From Nocardioides luteus (GTDB lineage: Bacteria; Actinomycetota; Actinomycetes; Propionibacteriales; Nocardioidaceae), in NCBI RefSeq assembly GCF_000960475.2, contig NZ_JZDQ02000020.1, forward strand, positions 44,284 through 108,283: 64,000 bases of DNA, given 5' to 3'. Of the stretch, positions 8,590-17,109 are shown piece by piece. The position numbers were made by a program, and so were the translations under genes. Under the pieces are notes generated by a model that searched no databases, was not told the origin of the DNA, and worked only from the letters and a program-made list of their open reading frames with translations. The first letter of the stretch is position 1; each line of letters starts with the position of its first letter.

Positions 8590-9474
8590 ATGGTGACGAT
8601 CCTCGACGGCGGCCTGTCCAACGCGCTCGAAGCACGCGGTCACGATGTCTCCGGCGCCCTGTGGACGGCCCGGCTCCTCGACGAGTCCCCGGCGGAGATA
8701 GCGGCTGTCCACCGCGCCTACTACGCCGCCGGCGCCGACGTCGCCACCACCGCCAGCTACCAGGCCAGCGTCCCCGGTTTCGTGGAGGCCGGGATGACCC
8801 AGACGTACGCCACCGAGCTGCTGCGCCGCAGCGTCCGCGTCGCTCGCGAGGTGGCCGAGGAGGCCCCCGGACGCCTGGTCGCCGCCTCGATCGGACCCTA
8901 CGGCGCCTACCTGGCCGACGGGTCGGAGTACCGCGGCCGCTACGGCGTCCCCGCGTCCGTGCTGCGTGACTTCCACGCGCCCCGGCTGGCGCTGCTGGAG
9001 ACCGAGGACCCCGACCTCATCGCTGTCGAGACCATCCCGGACATCGAGGAGGCCGAGGTGCTCGTCGACCTCCTCGACGACATCGGTCTCCCGGTCTGGT
9101 TCTCCTACTCCTGCGCCGGCACCCGCACCCGCGCCGGCCAGCCACTGGCCGACGCCCTGGCGCTGGCCGCCGGCATCCGCTCCGTGGTCGCCGTCGGCGT
9201 CAACTGCTGCGACCCGGCCGACGTCCCCGCCGCCATCCAGCTGGCCGTCGCCACCGGCGAGCCCGCCGTCGTCTACCCCAACACCGGCGAGACCTACGCC
9301 GACGGCGCCTGGACCGGCACCCCTCACTTCCGCCCCGGCGAGGCCCTCTCCTGGGCCCGGGCCGGCGCGACGTACATCGGCGGCTGCTGCCGCGTCGGCC
9401 CCGCCGAGATCGCCCTCATCGCCTCCGAGATGTCCCACCTGCAGGCCGAGGCGTCAGGTACGTCGGCCGAGTAG
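8590..9474 (+). CDS. mmuM: Homocysteine S-methyltransferase
   Basis: 294 aa. The ATG at 8590 starts the conserved strand ILDGGLSNALE; the longer frame upstream is dnaE promoter DNA. The zinc-binding cysteines are present as GVNCCDP (203-209) and the C-terminal GGCCR (264-268), the hallmark of the Pfam S-methyl_trans family. TTASYQAS (53-60) is the conserved TNT-Y-Q-like segment. It transfers a methyl group from S-methylmethionine or S-adenosylmethionine to homocysteine, giving methionine. No SAM riboswitch is recognisable in the 155-base gap to dnaE. The size (about 300 aa) excludes the much longer MetH. Confidence 0.92.
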   Translation: MVTILDGGLSNALEARGHDVSGALWTARLLDESPAEIAAVHRAYYAAGADVATTASYQASVPGFVEAGMTQTYATELLRRSVRVAREVAEEAPGRLVAASIGPYGAYLADGSEYRGRYGVPASVLRDFHAPRLALLETEDPDLIAVETIPDIEEAEVLVDLLDDIGLPVWFSYSCAGTRTRAGQPLADALALAAGIRSVVAVGVNCCDPADVPAAIQLAVATGEPAVVYPNTGETYADGAWTGTPHFRPGEALSWARAGATYIGGCCRVGPAEIALIASEMSHLQAEASGTSAE

Positions 9475-9559
9475 GCACCGACGTGCCATCTCCGCCGACG
9501 CTGGTGACGTCTCGGCCGTTCTGCCTCCGCGCCGGTCCTCCGCATGCCACACTCTCGCC

Positions 9560-9973
9560 GTGCCGCAGCCCTCTGACTCCACATCGAAGCCGGACACGAC
9601 TCGGGTCCGCTGGGTCCTGGTCGTGGTCATCGTGGTCACGTTCGGGCTCCATCTAGCCGACCCGCAGTGGCTCTCGGAGTCGCAGTCCACATCACTTGCG
9701 GCGCTGGCCTTGATCGCCATCGGAGCTCTGTGGCAGGTCGTACGCGCCAACGACCCCTCGGATCGGCTCCTCGGCTTCAGCCTTCTCATGCTCGCGGCGG
9801 TTCTTCTCGGACTGATGCCCGGCGTCGAGATGGCCGATCCTCCCGACGCATTCCGCAGCATCTTCGTGCTCGTCGGTCCACCGGTCGGCATGATCCTCGC
9901 CGACCCATGGCTGCGGCGTACACCTCGGATCGGCACCGACTCGGTCGCCACCAGGGACGATTCGGCCGCATGA
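9560..9973 (+). CDS. Small hypothetical membrane protein
   Basis: 137 aa from a GTG at 9560. Codon third positions are GC-rich in this frame, and three hydrophobic helices appear at about residues 20-38 (VRWVLVVVIVVTFGLHLA), 45-65 and 73-90, with a fourth weak segment (SIFVLVGPPVGMILAD) at about 105-120. The ends are hydrophilic. I do not recognise a family. The gene is flanked by near-identical 16-base direct repeats (9484-9499 and 9976-9991), which may mean it was inserted as a unit. The opposite strand is also open over much of this interval, but it lacks a membrane pattern and a convincing start. Confidence 0.55.
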   Translation: MPQPSDSTSKPDTTRVRWVLVVVIVVTFGLHLADPQWLSESQSTSLAALALIAIGALWQVVRANDPSDRLLGFSLLMLAAVLLGLMPGVEMADPPDAFRSIFVLVGPPVGMILADPWLRRTPRIGTDSVATRDDSAA

Positions 9974-10085
9974 GCTGCCATCTCGGCCGACAGAAGTGAA
10001 CCCTCCGCGCTTCGCGCGGTCACTCCCTCGCTCGGTGCGAGCGGACGAGCAAGCTCGCCGCTCGACCTCGCTCCGGTCGTCTCGG

Positions 10086-10562
10086 CTAGGGCCAGGCCAT
10101 CCGTACGTCGGGGGTCTTCTCCTGGTTGGCGGAGCCGTCGGTGTGCTCGACCTCACGCAGCCCGTGGCGGGCGTAGAAGGCTCGCGCGGGTGTGTTCATC
10201 TCGAAGACCCACAGGCCGAAGCCGTCGGGGGCCAGCGACTTCACCAGGTCGAGCAGCATGGTGCCGAGGCCGGTGCCCTGTGCGCGGGGATCGACGAAGA
10301 GGTCGTCGAGCCAGGTCGGGGTGAAGGCGGCGAAGGCCGAGACGGCTCCGGCGACCTCCGCGACCCAGACCTGCGACCCCTTCTGGGGCGCGAGCACCTT
10401 GACCGCGAGCCACTCCCGGATGTCCGACTCGGGGTAGATCGGCGCCGGCATCGGCGCGGCGGCCCGAGCCTCGATGTAGGTGCGGACGATGTCGTCGATG
10501 TCCTCCCGCTGCGCGGGGCGGAGCACCGCCTCGGTGGGAGTCACGGATTCAGTGCTGTTCAC
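10086..10562 (-). CDS. GNAT-family N-acetyltransferase
   Basis: 158 aa from the GTG at 10562, which overlaps the 3' end of rluD by 14 bases; a second GTG at 10544 lies 4 bases after the rluD stop and is equally possible. The protein has the GNAT fold order: [14 protein letters not shown] at the start, [36 protein letters not shown] (the acetyl-CoA pyrophosphate loop Q-x-x-G-x-G) and a C-terminal [13 protein letters not shown]. The substrate cannot be predicted. It is probably cotranscribed with rluD and lspA. Confidence 0.85.
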   Translation of the reverse strand: MNSTESVTPTEAVLRPAQREDIDDIVRTYIEARAAAPMPAPIYPESDIREWLAVKVLAPQKGSQVWVAEVAGAVSAFAAFTPTWLDDLFVDPRAQGTGLGTMLLDLVKSLAPDGFGLWVFEMNTPARAFYARHGLREVEHTDGSANQEKTPDVRMAWP

Positions 10563-11490
10563 GGATCCAGGCGAGCGCGTGCTGGAGGTCGTCGGGGTAG
10601 GTCGACTCGAAGGTGACGTACTCACCGGTCTCCGGGTGTTCGAAACCGAGCTTCACCGCGTGCAGCCACTGCCGCTCGATCCCGACGCGACGCGCCAGGG
10701 CGGGGTCGGCGCCGTAGGTGAGGTCGCCGACGCACGGGTGCTTCAGGGCCGACATGTGGACGCGGATCTGGTGGGTGCGCCCGGTCTCGAGGTGGATCTG
10801 GAGCAGCGAGGCGAACCGATGCGCCTCGAGCGTCTCGTAGTGGGTCACCGAGTGACGCCCGTCGGCACGGACGGCGAACTTGTAGTCGTACTTCGGGTTG
10901 CGCCCGATCGGCGCGTCGATCGTGCCCTCGAGCGGGTCCGGGTGTCCCTGGACCAGGGCGTGGTAGGTCTTGTCGACCGTACGCTGCCGGAACGCGTTCT
11001 TGAGGACGGAGTAGGCGTGCTCGGACTTGGCGATCACCATCACTCCGGAGGTGCCGACGTCGAGACGCTGGACGATGCCCTCGCGCTCCTTGGCCCCCGA
11101 GGTGGAGATCCGGAAGCCGGCCGCGGCGAGGTGGCCGACGACCGTCTGCCCCTGCCAGCCGGGCGAGGGGTGCACGGCCACGCCGACCGGCTTGTCGATC
11201 ACCACGAAGGCGTCGTCGTCGTAGATGATCTTGATGCCCTCGACGATCTCGGGCTTGATCTCGAGGGGGTCGGCCTGCGACGGGATGGTGGCGTCGAGCA
11301 TCGACCCGGCGCTGACCCGGTCGCTCTTGGCCACCACCGAGCCGTCGACGGTCACCAGACCCTCGGCGATCAGCTCCGCCGCGCGGGTGCGGGAGAGGCC
11401 GAAGAGCCGCGCCATCGCGGCATCGACCCGCTCCCCCTCCAGGCCGTCGGGAACGAGCAGCGTGCGCTGGTCGGCGTGGCCGAAGTTCAC
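10549..11490 (-). CDS. rluD: Ribosomal large-subunit pseudouridine synthase, RluD type
   Basis: 313 aa from a GTG at 11490 that overlaps the lspA stop (GTGA). It has an N-terminal S4 RNA-binding domain (about 12-75), then the RluA-type catalytic domain. The catalytic motif is [20 protein letters not shown] with the invariant Asp in [21 protein letters not shown] and [18 protein letters not shown] are also diagnostic. It isomerises uridines in helix 69 of 23S rRNA in the E. coli relative. The tight junctions with lspA upstream and the GNAT gene downstream indicate one operon, as in other actinobacteria. Confidence 0.95.
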   Translation of the reverse strand: MNFGHADQRTLLVPDGLEGERVDAAMARLFGLSRTRAAELIAEGLVTVDGSVVAKSDRVSAGSMLDATIPSQADPLEIKPEIVEGIKIIYDDDAFVVIDKPVGVAVHPSPGWQGQTVVGHLAAAGFRISTSGAKEREGIVQRLDVGTSGVMVIAKSEHAYSVLKNAFRQRTVDKTYHALVQGHPDPLEGTIDAPIGRNPKYDYKFAVRADGRHSVTHYETLEAHRFASLLQIHLETGRTHQIRVHMSALKHPCVGDLTYGADPALARRVGIERQWLHAVKLGFEHPETGEYVTFESTYPDDLQHALAWIREQH

Positions 11491-12083
11491 CTGGCCTCGC
11501 CCTCGGCGTTGTTCTGCGGCTTGCCCTTGGACCTGCCGTCGACCGATCCGTCGAGCCCGATCCCCCTGAACGAGAGGATCACGATCAGCACCGCGGCCAC
11601 GTTGATGCACATGTCGGCGACGTTGAAGATCGGCCAGTTGGGCAGCTGCAGGAAGTCGACCACGTGCCCGACGTAGAACCCCGGTTCACGCAGCAGCCGG
11701 TCGATCAGATTGCCGCTGATGCCGGCGACCAGGATGCCGAGCGCGAACGCCCAGCCCCGGTGGCGCACCCGGCGGGCGAACCAGATCACGCCGATCGTGG
11801 CCACGATCGAGAGCGTCGTGAAGAACCAGGTGAACCCGGTCCCCGTCGAGAAGGCCGCTCCGGGGTTGCGGATGATGTTGAGCTGCAGCACGGAGCCGAT
11901 CAGCTCCTGCGGCTGCCCAGGAACGAGCGTCGCGACCGCCCAGAGCTTCGTGATCTGGTCGATGACCAGCAGAAACACTGCGACGGCCGCGAACTCTGCC
12001 CACCGAACAGGACGCACGTGGGACTCAGGACCGGTGTGTGCGTCGCTCAGCGACGCTCCTCGCGCTGCTTGCATGTCATGCAC
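11487..12083 (-). CDS. lspA: Lipoprotein signal peptidase (signal peptidase II)
   Basis: 198 aa if the first in-frame ATG is used; the true start is uncertain because this ATG lies inside the preceding gene (12047-12475) and lacks a Shine-Dalgarno sequence. An ATG at 12074 is another candidate. Four membrane helices are visible. The two catalytic aspartates are in [11 protein letters not shown] and [11 protein letters not shown], with the conserved RNPGAAFS upstream. It cleaves the signal peptide of diacylglyceryl-modified prolipoproteins. The RNase at 49242 is a likely substrate. The C-terminal 25 residues are a charged tail. Confidence 0.95.
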   Translation of the reverse strand: MHDMQAARGASLSDAHTGPESHVRPVRWAEFAAVAVFLLVIDQITKLWAVATLVPGQPQELIGSVLQLNIIRNPGAAFSTGTGFTWFFTTLSIVATIGVIWFARRVRHRGWAFALGILVAGISGNLIDRLLREPGFYVGHVVDFLQLPNWPIFNVADMCINVAAVLIVILSFRGIGLDGSVDGRSKGKPQNNAEGEAR

Positions 12084-12475
12084 AGTGTGGCACGCGGGAA
12101 CGCCATGAGCCGCATCTTGCCGATCGGCTCCCCGCAGGACTCACAGATGCCGTACGTCCCGTCCTCGAGGTATCCCAGGACACGCTCGATCTGGGCCAGC
12201 TTGTCCTTCTCGCTGTTGACCACGGTCAGCTCGTGGTCGCGCTCGAAGCTGGTCGCGCCCATGTCGGCCTGGTCCTGGCCGGCTCCGTCGCCGGAGTCCT
12301 TCATCAGGCCGGAGAGCTCGGCCTCGAGAGCGGTGAGCACCTCGAGGCTGTGGGCCCTCATCTCGTGGAGCTCGTCGATGACCTCGTTGAGCTCATCCTT
12401 GGTCCACGGGTCCTCGCCGTCCTTGACCTTCAGCTGGTCAGGAGAGACGACGGTCTTGGTTGCTTTCTTAGGCAC
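12047..12475 (-). CDS. DksA/TraR-family zinc-finger protein
   Basis: 142 aa. The N-terminal half is a lysine- and glutamate-rich coiled coil (WTKDELNEVIDELHEMRAHS...). The C-terminus holds a four-cysteine zinc finger, YGICESCGEPIGKMRL followed by [10 protein letters not shown], as in DksA/TraR proteins. In E. coli DksA binds the RNA polymerase secondary channel and potentiates ppGpp. Actinobacterial members often sit beside lspA, as here; whether they act on polymerase is not established. The stop codon lies inside a perfect palindrome (12040-12056, GCGTCGCT C AGCGACGC). A well-placed promoter and a small ORF precede the gene. Confidence 0.9.
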   Translation of the reverse strand: MPKKATKTVVSPDQLKVKDGEDPWTKDELNEVIDELHEMRAHSLEVLTALEAELSGLMKDSGDGAGQDQADMGATSFERDHELTVVNSEKDKLAQIERVLGYLEDGTYGICESCGEPIGKMRLMAFPRATLCMTCKQREERR

Positions 12476-12500
12476 GGCACTCGCTTTCTGGTGTGAGACA

Positions 12501-12515
12501 CGGCCCCCCGGGCCG
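12501..12515 (-). terminator. Short GC hairpin between the small ORF and the dksA-like gene
   Basis: CGGCCC (12501-12506) pairs with GGGCCG (12510-12515) around a three-base loop. It follows the small ORF stop by about 20 bases and precedes the dksA-like start by 26 bases, so it could be an attenuator that shares one promoter between the two. Confidence 0.4.
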
Positions 12516-12534
12516 CACGGTGGTCAAGGTTTGG

Positions 12535-12663
12535 CTAGGCGCTCGCCGCGGCCACCGACGTGGAAGCCATGACTGCGAGGCTGGTATTCCCAGAAAGCTC
12601 GGACGGCATCACGTGGACGCGCCCGACGGTCGCGACGACGCGACCGCTCATAGGTACGGACAT
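12535..12663 (-). CDS. Small ORF, 42 aa, upstream of the dksA-like gene
   Basis: The peptide starts MSVPMSGRVVATVGRVHV and ends TSVAAASA, with no Cys and no membrane helix. It has a complete expression signal set: a promoter (TTGAGC, 17 bases, TACATT) at 12725-12753, a purine-rich AGAAAGGGGA about 4 bases before the ATG, and GC-rich third positions in most codons. A hairpin lies between its stop and the dksA-like gene. It may be a leader peptide, a small protein, or an accident of the 5' UTR. I do not recognise a family. Confidence 0.5.
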   Translation of the reverse strand: MSVPMSGRVVATVGRVHVMPSELSGNTSLAVMASTSVAAASA

Positions 12664-12724
12664 GGAGTCCCCTTTCTCCTGCCATCACTTCGCGCCGCCG
12701 AGTCGGTGCGGAGTGCGTGCCCGG

Positions 12725-12753
12725 AATGTAGCCCGGGATTCGGCTCTGCTCAA
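12725..12753 (-). promoter_or_regulatory. Sigma-70-type promoter for the small ORF and dksA-like gene
   Basis: On the minus strand TTGAGC (12748-12753) and TACATT (12725-12730) are separated by exactly 17 bases. It directs transcription into the 42-codon ORF, with a leader of about 55 bases. Confidence 0.6.
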
Positions 12754-12880
12754 CTAACACACCGAAACTGCACTCATATTGGTCCGCAGCGCGGAAAAAC
12801 CGGGCAATCCTCTTACAAGACCCGCCTCACCTGCTACAACGCGTTCCTTCGCCGTACCCGCTGGACGGCGCGAACATGCG

Positions 12881-12915
12881 CATCGGCCGGCCCCGCGACG
12901 CGGGACCGGCCGATG
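12881..12915 (-). terminator. Terminator after divIVA, 16-bp stem
   Basis: Arms 12881-12896 and 12900-12915 pair at 15 of 16 positions around a three-base loop (GAC). The stem lies 21 bases after the divIVA stop codon. This is one of the strongest hairpins in the window. Bases 12664-12880 beyond it contain only the promoter noted at 12725. Confidence 0.8.
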
Positions 12916-12935
12916 GAAGCCTGACTACGAGGACC

Positions 12936-13703
12936 TCAGCCCTCGTCCTCCCCCAGGATGGAACGCAGACGCTTGGGCGCCGGGCCCGACTCGTTGACAG
13001 CGGCGGCCATCACGGGCGCCTGTGACTCGGCCGAGTTGTTGAGCGCGTCGAGCTGCTGCGTGAAGTAGCTCTTCAGGCGCGAACGGTACTCACGCTCGAA
13101 GTTGCGCAGGGTGTCGACCTCGGTGGTCAGGTTGTCCTTCTCACGCTCCAGCTCGCCGAAGAGCTGCTGGCGACGCTCGGCGGTCTCGCTGTCGAGCATC
13201 TGCGCACGAGTGCGCGCGTCCGCCTCCATGCGGTCGGCCTTCGCCTTCGACTCGGCCTCGAGGCGCTCGGCCTTGGTGCGGGCCTCGCCGACGATCTTGT
13301 CGGCGTCGTTCTTGGCCGTGTCGATGAGCGCGTCGTGGTTGCGCGTGGCCAGCTCGAGCAGGCGCGCGGCGGCGTTGGACGCCTCCGGCACGGTCTCGAC
13401 CCGGATCGTCTCGATGCCGCCGGTCTGCGGTGCCTCCTGGTACATCGGCATCTGGTGCGAGACCGGCTCAGGGGCCGGCATCGGCTCAGGCGCAGGCGGC
13501 TCGGGAGCCATCGGGAAGGACGGACCCCCACCCGACTGCGCAGATGCCAACTTCCCGCGAAGGTCGTCGTTCTCCCGGGTGAGACGTGCCAGTTCGGCCT
13601 CGACCTCGTCGAGGAACTGGTCCACCTCGCCCATGTCGTAGCCCTCGCGGAGCCGGACGGGAGTAAAGCGCTTGTTGCTCACGTCCTCTGGCGTCAGCGG
13701 CAT
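12936..13703 (-). CDS. divIVA: DivIVA/Wag31 polar-growth protein
   Basis: 255 aa from the ATG at 13703, which gives the family start MPLTPEDVSNKRF and has GGGTGAGG just upstream; an ATG four codons earlier (13715) is less likely. The N-terminal DivIVA domain (1-60) includes REGYDMGEVDQFLDEVEAEL, followed by a short coiled coil. A proline-rich linker (70-105) precedes a long Ala/Glu/Lys/Arg coiled coil (115-215). The protein recruits cell-wall synthesis to poles in actinobacteria. A strong terminator follows it. The expected YggT/YlmG membrane gene is missing between sepF and divIVA. Confidence 0.95.
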   Translation of the reverse strand: MPLTPEDVSNKRFTPVRLREGYDMGEVDQFLDEVEAELARLTRENDDLRGKLASAQSGGGPSFPMAPEPPAPEPMPAPEPVSHQMPMYQEAPQTGGIETIRVETVPEASNAAARLLELATRNHDALIDTAKNDADKIVGEARTKAERLEAESKAKADRMEADARTRAQMLDSETAERRQQLFGELEREKDNLTTEVDTLRNFEREYRSRLKSYFTQQLDALNNSAESQAPVMAAAVNESGPAPKRLRSILGEDEG

Positions 13704-13855
13704 GACCTCACCCATTCATTACTCGGTTGACTCAGACGTACGGACTGCACCGCCGGGGGGCGGCATCAGGTAATGCTGTCGAAACTCTAGCGCCTGTCCG
13801 TAGACGCGCCAGATGCGGACCGCATCCAGGCACCTACGAGCAGGTGTCGAAGGCC

Positions 13856-14341
13856 TCAGCTCTGGTTGAAGAAGCCGCCCTCAACGATCCTCTGCTTGGC
13901 CTCAGCCGTGACCGAAACGTTCGCAGGTGAGATAAGAAACACCTTGTTGGTGACCCTCTCGATGTTCCCATAGGTAGCAAAGATCAGGCCCGCCGCAAAG
14001 TCGACAAGCCGCTTTGCGTCAGCATCATTCATCTCAGTGAGGTTCATGATCACTGGCGTGCCGTCGCGATAGTTCTCGCCGACCTGACGCGCTTCGTTGT
14101 AGGACGTCGGAGTCAGCGTGATGATCTTGGAAAGCTCTGCCACTGCAGGCACCACCGTTGCTCGTCGCCGCTCGGAAAGGTCAGCCACCGGGGCCGGGCG
14201 CGCCTGCTTCGACCGCACCGGCGCCTTGACGGGCTCGTGGGAGCGGGTCTCGTCGTCGTCACCCTCGTAGACATCGTCGTCATAGCCCGTGTCCTCGAGC
14301 AGGCCGAGGTATTCACCGAACCTGCGCATCGCGCCGCTCAT
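13856..14341 (-). CDS. sepF: Cell-division protein SepF
   Basis: 161 aa. The N-terminus MSGAMRRFGEYLGLLEDTGYDDD is the membrane-targeting amphipathic helix followed by the acidic linker. The C-terminal SepF domain (about 70-155) carries the conserved TPTSYNEARQVGENYRDGTPVIMNLTEM and DFAAGLIFATYGNIERVTNKVFLISP. It polymerises under the membrane and anchors FtsZ through the FtsZ C-terminal tail; that tail is present in the ftsZ here. Separated by 39 bases from ylmE. Promoter signals within the gap were not resolved. Confidence 0.95.
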   Translation of the reverse strand: MSGAMRRFGEYLGLLEDTGYDDDVYEGDDDETRSHEPVKAPVRSKQARPAPVADLSERRRATVVPAVAELSKIITLTPTSYNEARQVGENYRDGTPVIMNLTEMNDADAKRLVDFAAGLIFATYGNIERVTNKVFLISPANVSVTAEAKQRIVEGGFFNQS

Positions 14342-14380
14342 GTGTGTCCCACCTTCCCCAAAGTATTGCTGTCCGAGACA

Positions 14381-15085
14381 TTACTTGACAGTCGGCCTCT
14401 GTCCGAGGACCGCAGACCCGACACGTACGTGTGTCGCGCCATGGGCGATCGCCTGCTCCAGGTCGCCGCTCATCCCCGCCGACAGCACCGTCGCCTCGGG
14501 ATATTCGACCAGGAAGTCCTCCCGGATCCGCGCCAGCCGGACGAAGGCCGGCTCCGGATCCTCACCCAGAGGAGCGACCGCCATCAGGCCCCGCAGCCGG
14601 AGACCGTCGGTCTCCACGACCGCAGCGGCGAGGTCGCGTACGTCACCGGGATCCGCCCCGGCACGGCCCTCTCGTCCAGGCGGGTCGAGGGAGACCTGCA
14701 GGAGCACGTCGAGGATCTGGCCGCGCTCCCCCGCGCCGCGGCTGAGCCGGGGAAGCAGCGAGGCGCGGTCGACCGACTCGACCACGTCCGCGTAGGCCGC
14801 GACCGCGGCCGCCTTGTTGGACTGGAGCCCTCCGATGTAGTGCCAGCGCAGCCCGAGGTCTGCGCACTCGGCCGCCTTGGCCGACGCCTCCTGGTGGCGG
14901 TTCTCACCGACGTCGGTGACACCGAGACCGGCCAGGATGCGTACGTCGGAGGCGGGGAAGAACTTGGTGACCACGACCAGCTGGACGTCCTCGGCCGGAC
15001 GGCCGGCGGCCTTGGCCGCCGTCGCGATCCGCTCGCGGGTCTCGGCGAGCCCCGCGGCGATCTCATCGGTGCGGCTGGTCGCCAT
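14381..15085 (-). CDS. YggS/YlmE-type PLP homeostasis protein
   Basis: 234 aa. It resembles the alanine-racemase N-terminal barrel but lacks the second domain. The PLP lysine lies in VQLVVVTKFFPASDVRIL (about residue 41), followed by the conserved GENRHQE and WHYIGGLQSNK, and later LSAGMSGDLEQAIAHGATHVRVGSAVLG. It binds pyridoxal phosphate and maintains vitamin B6 balance in relatives; it has no known catalysis. Its start overlaps the pgeF stop by one base (15085), so the two are coupled. Confidence 0.93.
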   Translation of the reverse strand: MATSRTDEIAAGLAETRERIATAAKAAGRPAEDVQLVVVTKFFPASDVRILAGLGVTDVGENRHQEASAKAAECADLGLRWHYIGGLQSNKAAAVAAYADVVESVDRASLLPRLSRGAGERGQILDVLLQVSLDPPGREGRAGADPGDVRDLAAAVVETDGLRLRGLMAVAPLGEDPEPAFVRLARIREDFLVEYPEATVLSAGMSGDLEQAIAHGATHVRVGSAVLGQRPTVK

Positions 15086-15795
15086 CAGGCACCGCGCAGC
15101 CGGATCAGGGCGCCCAGCGACATGCCGGCGCCGTCACGGCGGTAGGAGTAGAGGTCCTCCGACTCGCGGGTGCAGCGGCTGGCGTCGACCGTCTCGACGC
15201 CCTCACGGGCCAGCTGGGCGAGCACACCGGCGCCGACGTCGAGGCTGGGGGTGCCCCAGCTCGTGGTGGCGCGGGTGGCCGGCTCGATCGCGGCGATCTC
15301 CTCCTGCAACTCGGCAGGCACCTCGTAGCACTTGCCGCACACGTGCGGTCCGACCCAGGCCATGATCCGGGTCGCGCCGAGAGCGCGCATCCGGGCGATC
15401 GTCGCGGGCACCACCCCGACCGCCATCCCCTTGCGTCCGGCGTGGGCGGCGCCGATGACCCCGGCGGCCTCGTCCGCGAACAGCACGGGTACGCAGTCGG
15501 CGGTGCGGACCAGCAGCACCAGGTCACGCTCCGTGGTGACGATGCCGTCCGCCTCGGGGCGGGTGCCGCACTCCGCGTCGGCGACCGCGTTGCCGTGGAC
15601 CTGGTAGAGGTCGGCGAAGGGTGCGCCATCGGCGAAGTCAGCCAGGAGCAGGCGGTGGTTCTCCGCCTTCGCCTCCGGCGAGCCCGAGCCGTTGACCGCC
15701 AGGTTGAGCTCGGCGTACGGAGCAGGGCTGACCCCGCCGTACCTGTCGGTGAACGCCAGGTCGACGAGGCCTGCTGAGGCTCGGAAGGAATACAC
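15085..15795 (-). CDS. pgeF: Peptidoglycan editing factor / polyphenol-oxidase family protein
   Basis: 236 aa from a GTG at 15795. It belongs to the YfiH/DUF152 family: FTDRYGGVSPAPYAELNLA, LYQVHGNAVADAE, LVRTADCVPVLFADE and GVIGAAHAGRKGMAVGVV. The family metal site is formed by the His of QVHG, the Cys of ADC and the His of AHAG, all present. The E. coli PgeF removes wrongly incorporated amino acids from UDP-MurNAc peptides, which fits this position between ftsZ and sepF. It lies 25 bases after ftsZ on the same strand. Confidence 0.93.
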   Translation of the reverse strand: MYSFRASAGLVDLAFTDRYGGVSPAPYAELNLAVNGSGSPEAKAENHRLLLADFADGAPFADLYQVHGNAVADAECGTRPEADGIVTTERDLVLLVRTADCVPVLFADEAAGVIGAAHAGRKGMAVGVVPATIARMRALGATRIMAWVGPHVCGKCYEVPAELQEEIAAIEPATRATTSWGTPSLDVGAGVLAQLAREGVETVDASRCTRESEDLYSYRRDGAGMSLGALIRLRGA

Positions 15796-15820
15796 GTGGG
15801 GGCCTTACTTCACGCTGTGC

Positions 15821-17056
15821 TTACTTGAGGAAATCGGGAACGTCGAGCTCATCATCGCTGAACTGCACGCTGGGGGCGGGCTTCTTGGCGACCGGAGCGG
15901 GCTCGGCCGGCGGGGTCGCCGGCGGAGGTGTGGCCGGCGCGGCCGGCGCGGGCTTGGCGGGCTTGGCCGGGGGCTCCTCGGCCTCCTCGGTGCGCCGGGA
16001 CGCGACCGCGGTGGCCACCGCGGCGGTCTCACCGTTGTTGGCGGACTGGGAGCCGGTGGAGCGGCCCTGGACGCTGCCGAGCGCCGAGGCGCCCTCGCGT
16101 CGCTTGGGCATGCCACCGTCGAAGCCGGCGGCGATGACGGTGACCCGGACCTCGTCGCCGAGCGCGTCGTCGATGGTCGCGCCGAAGATGATGTTGGCCT
16201 CCTGGTGGACCGCGTCGGCGACCAGCGCGGCGGCCTCGTTGATCTCGAAGAGACCGAGGTCGGAGCCGCCGGCGATCGAGAGCAGCACGCCGTGGGCGCC
16301 GTCGATGGATGCCTCCAGCAGGGGCGAGGAGACGGCCATCTCGGCGGCCTCGACGCTGCGGTTGTCACCGCGCGCGGACCCGATACCCATCAGCGCCGAG
16401 CCGGCGTTGGACATGACCGACTTCACGTCGGCGAAGTCGAGGTTGATCAGACCCGGGGTCGTGATCAGGTCGGTGATGCCGGAGACACCCTGCAGCAGCA
16501 CCTGGTCGGCCTGGCGGAAGGCGTCCATCACCGAGACGTTGCGGTCCGAGATCGACAGCAGCCGGTCGTTGGGGATGACGATGAGGGTGTCGACCTCCTC
16601 GCGGAGCTTGCTGATGCCCTCCTCGGCGGAGTTGGCGCGACGACGGCCCTCGAAGGCGAACGGGCGGGTCACCACACCGATGGTCAGCGCACCGAGGCTG
16701 CGGGCGATGCGGGCCACGACCGGGGCGCCACCGGTGCCGGTGCCGCCACCCTCGCCGGCGGTCACGAAGACCATGTCGGCGCCCTTGATGACCTCTTCGA
16801 TCTCGTCGGCGTGGTCCTCGGCGGCGCTCTCCCCCACGCTCGGGTTGGCGCCGGCGCCGAGGCCGCGGGTGAGCTCGCGACCGATGTCGAGCTTGACGTC
16901 GGCGTCGCTCATCAGCAGCGCCTGGGCGTCGGTGTTGATGGCGATGAACTCGACCCCCTTGAGGCCGACCTCGATCATCCGGTTGACAGCGTTGACGCCG
17001 CCGCCACCGATGCCGACGACCTTGATGATCGCCAGATAGTTCTGTGCAGCTCCCAC
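15821..17056 (-). CDS. ftsZ: Cell-division GTPase FtsZ
   Basis: 411 aa. I chose the GTG at 17056 ([20 protein letters not shown]) because GAAGGGG lies at the right spacing before it; a TTG at 17104 would add 16 residues. The tubulin signature GGGTGTG is at 103-109, with [11 protein letters not shown] at 17-27 and the T7 region [15 protein letters not shown] Pro/Ala-rich linker follows residue 325, and the tail ends [10 protein letters not shown], the peptide that binds SepF. It forms the Z ring at the division site. An inverted repeat and likely promoter lie directly upstream at 17110-17140. Confidence 0.98.
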   Translation of the reverse strand: MGAAQNYLAIIKVVGIGGGGVNAVNRMIEVGLKGVEFIAINTDAQALLMSDADVKLDIGRELTRGLGAGANPSVGESAAEDHADEIEEVIKGADMVFVTAGEGGGTGTGGAPVVARIARSLGALTIGVVTRPFAFEGRRRANSAEEGISKLREEVDTLIVIPNDRLLSISDRNVSVMDAFRQADQVLLQGVSGITDLITTPGLINLDFADVKSVMSNAGSALMGIGSARGDNRSVEAAEMAVSSPLLEASIDGAHGVLLSIAGGSDLGLFEINEAAALVADAVHQEANIIFGATIDDALGDEVRVTVIAAGFDGGMPKRREGASALGSVQGRSTGSQSANNGETAAVATAVASRRTEEAEEPPAKPAKPAPAAPATPPPATPPAEPAPVAKKPAPSVQFSDDELDVPDFLK

Positions 17057-17109
17057 GGTGGTCGCCCCTTCGATCGCTGGTTGTTCCTGACGGCGGGTTC
17101 TCAACCCTT

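Noticed and set aside
5198..8596. 1132-codon open frame on the plus strand, opposite dnaE
   Set aside because: It has leucine-poor, Arg/Gly/Asp-rich composition typical of antisense frames in high-GC DNA. dnaE is complete on the other strand with all motifs.
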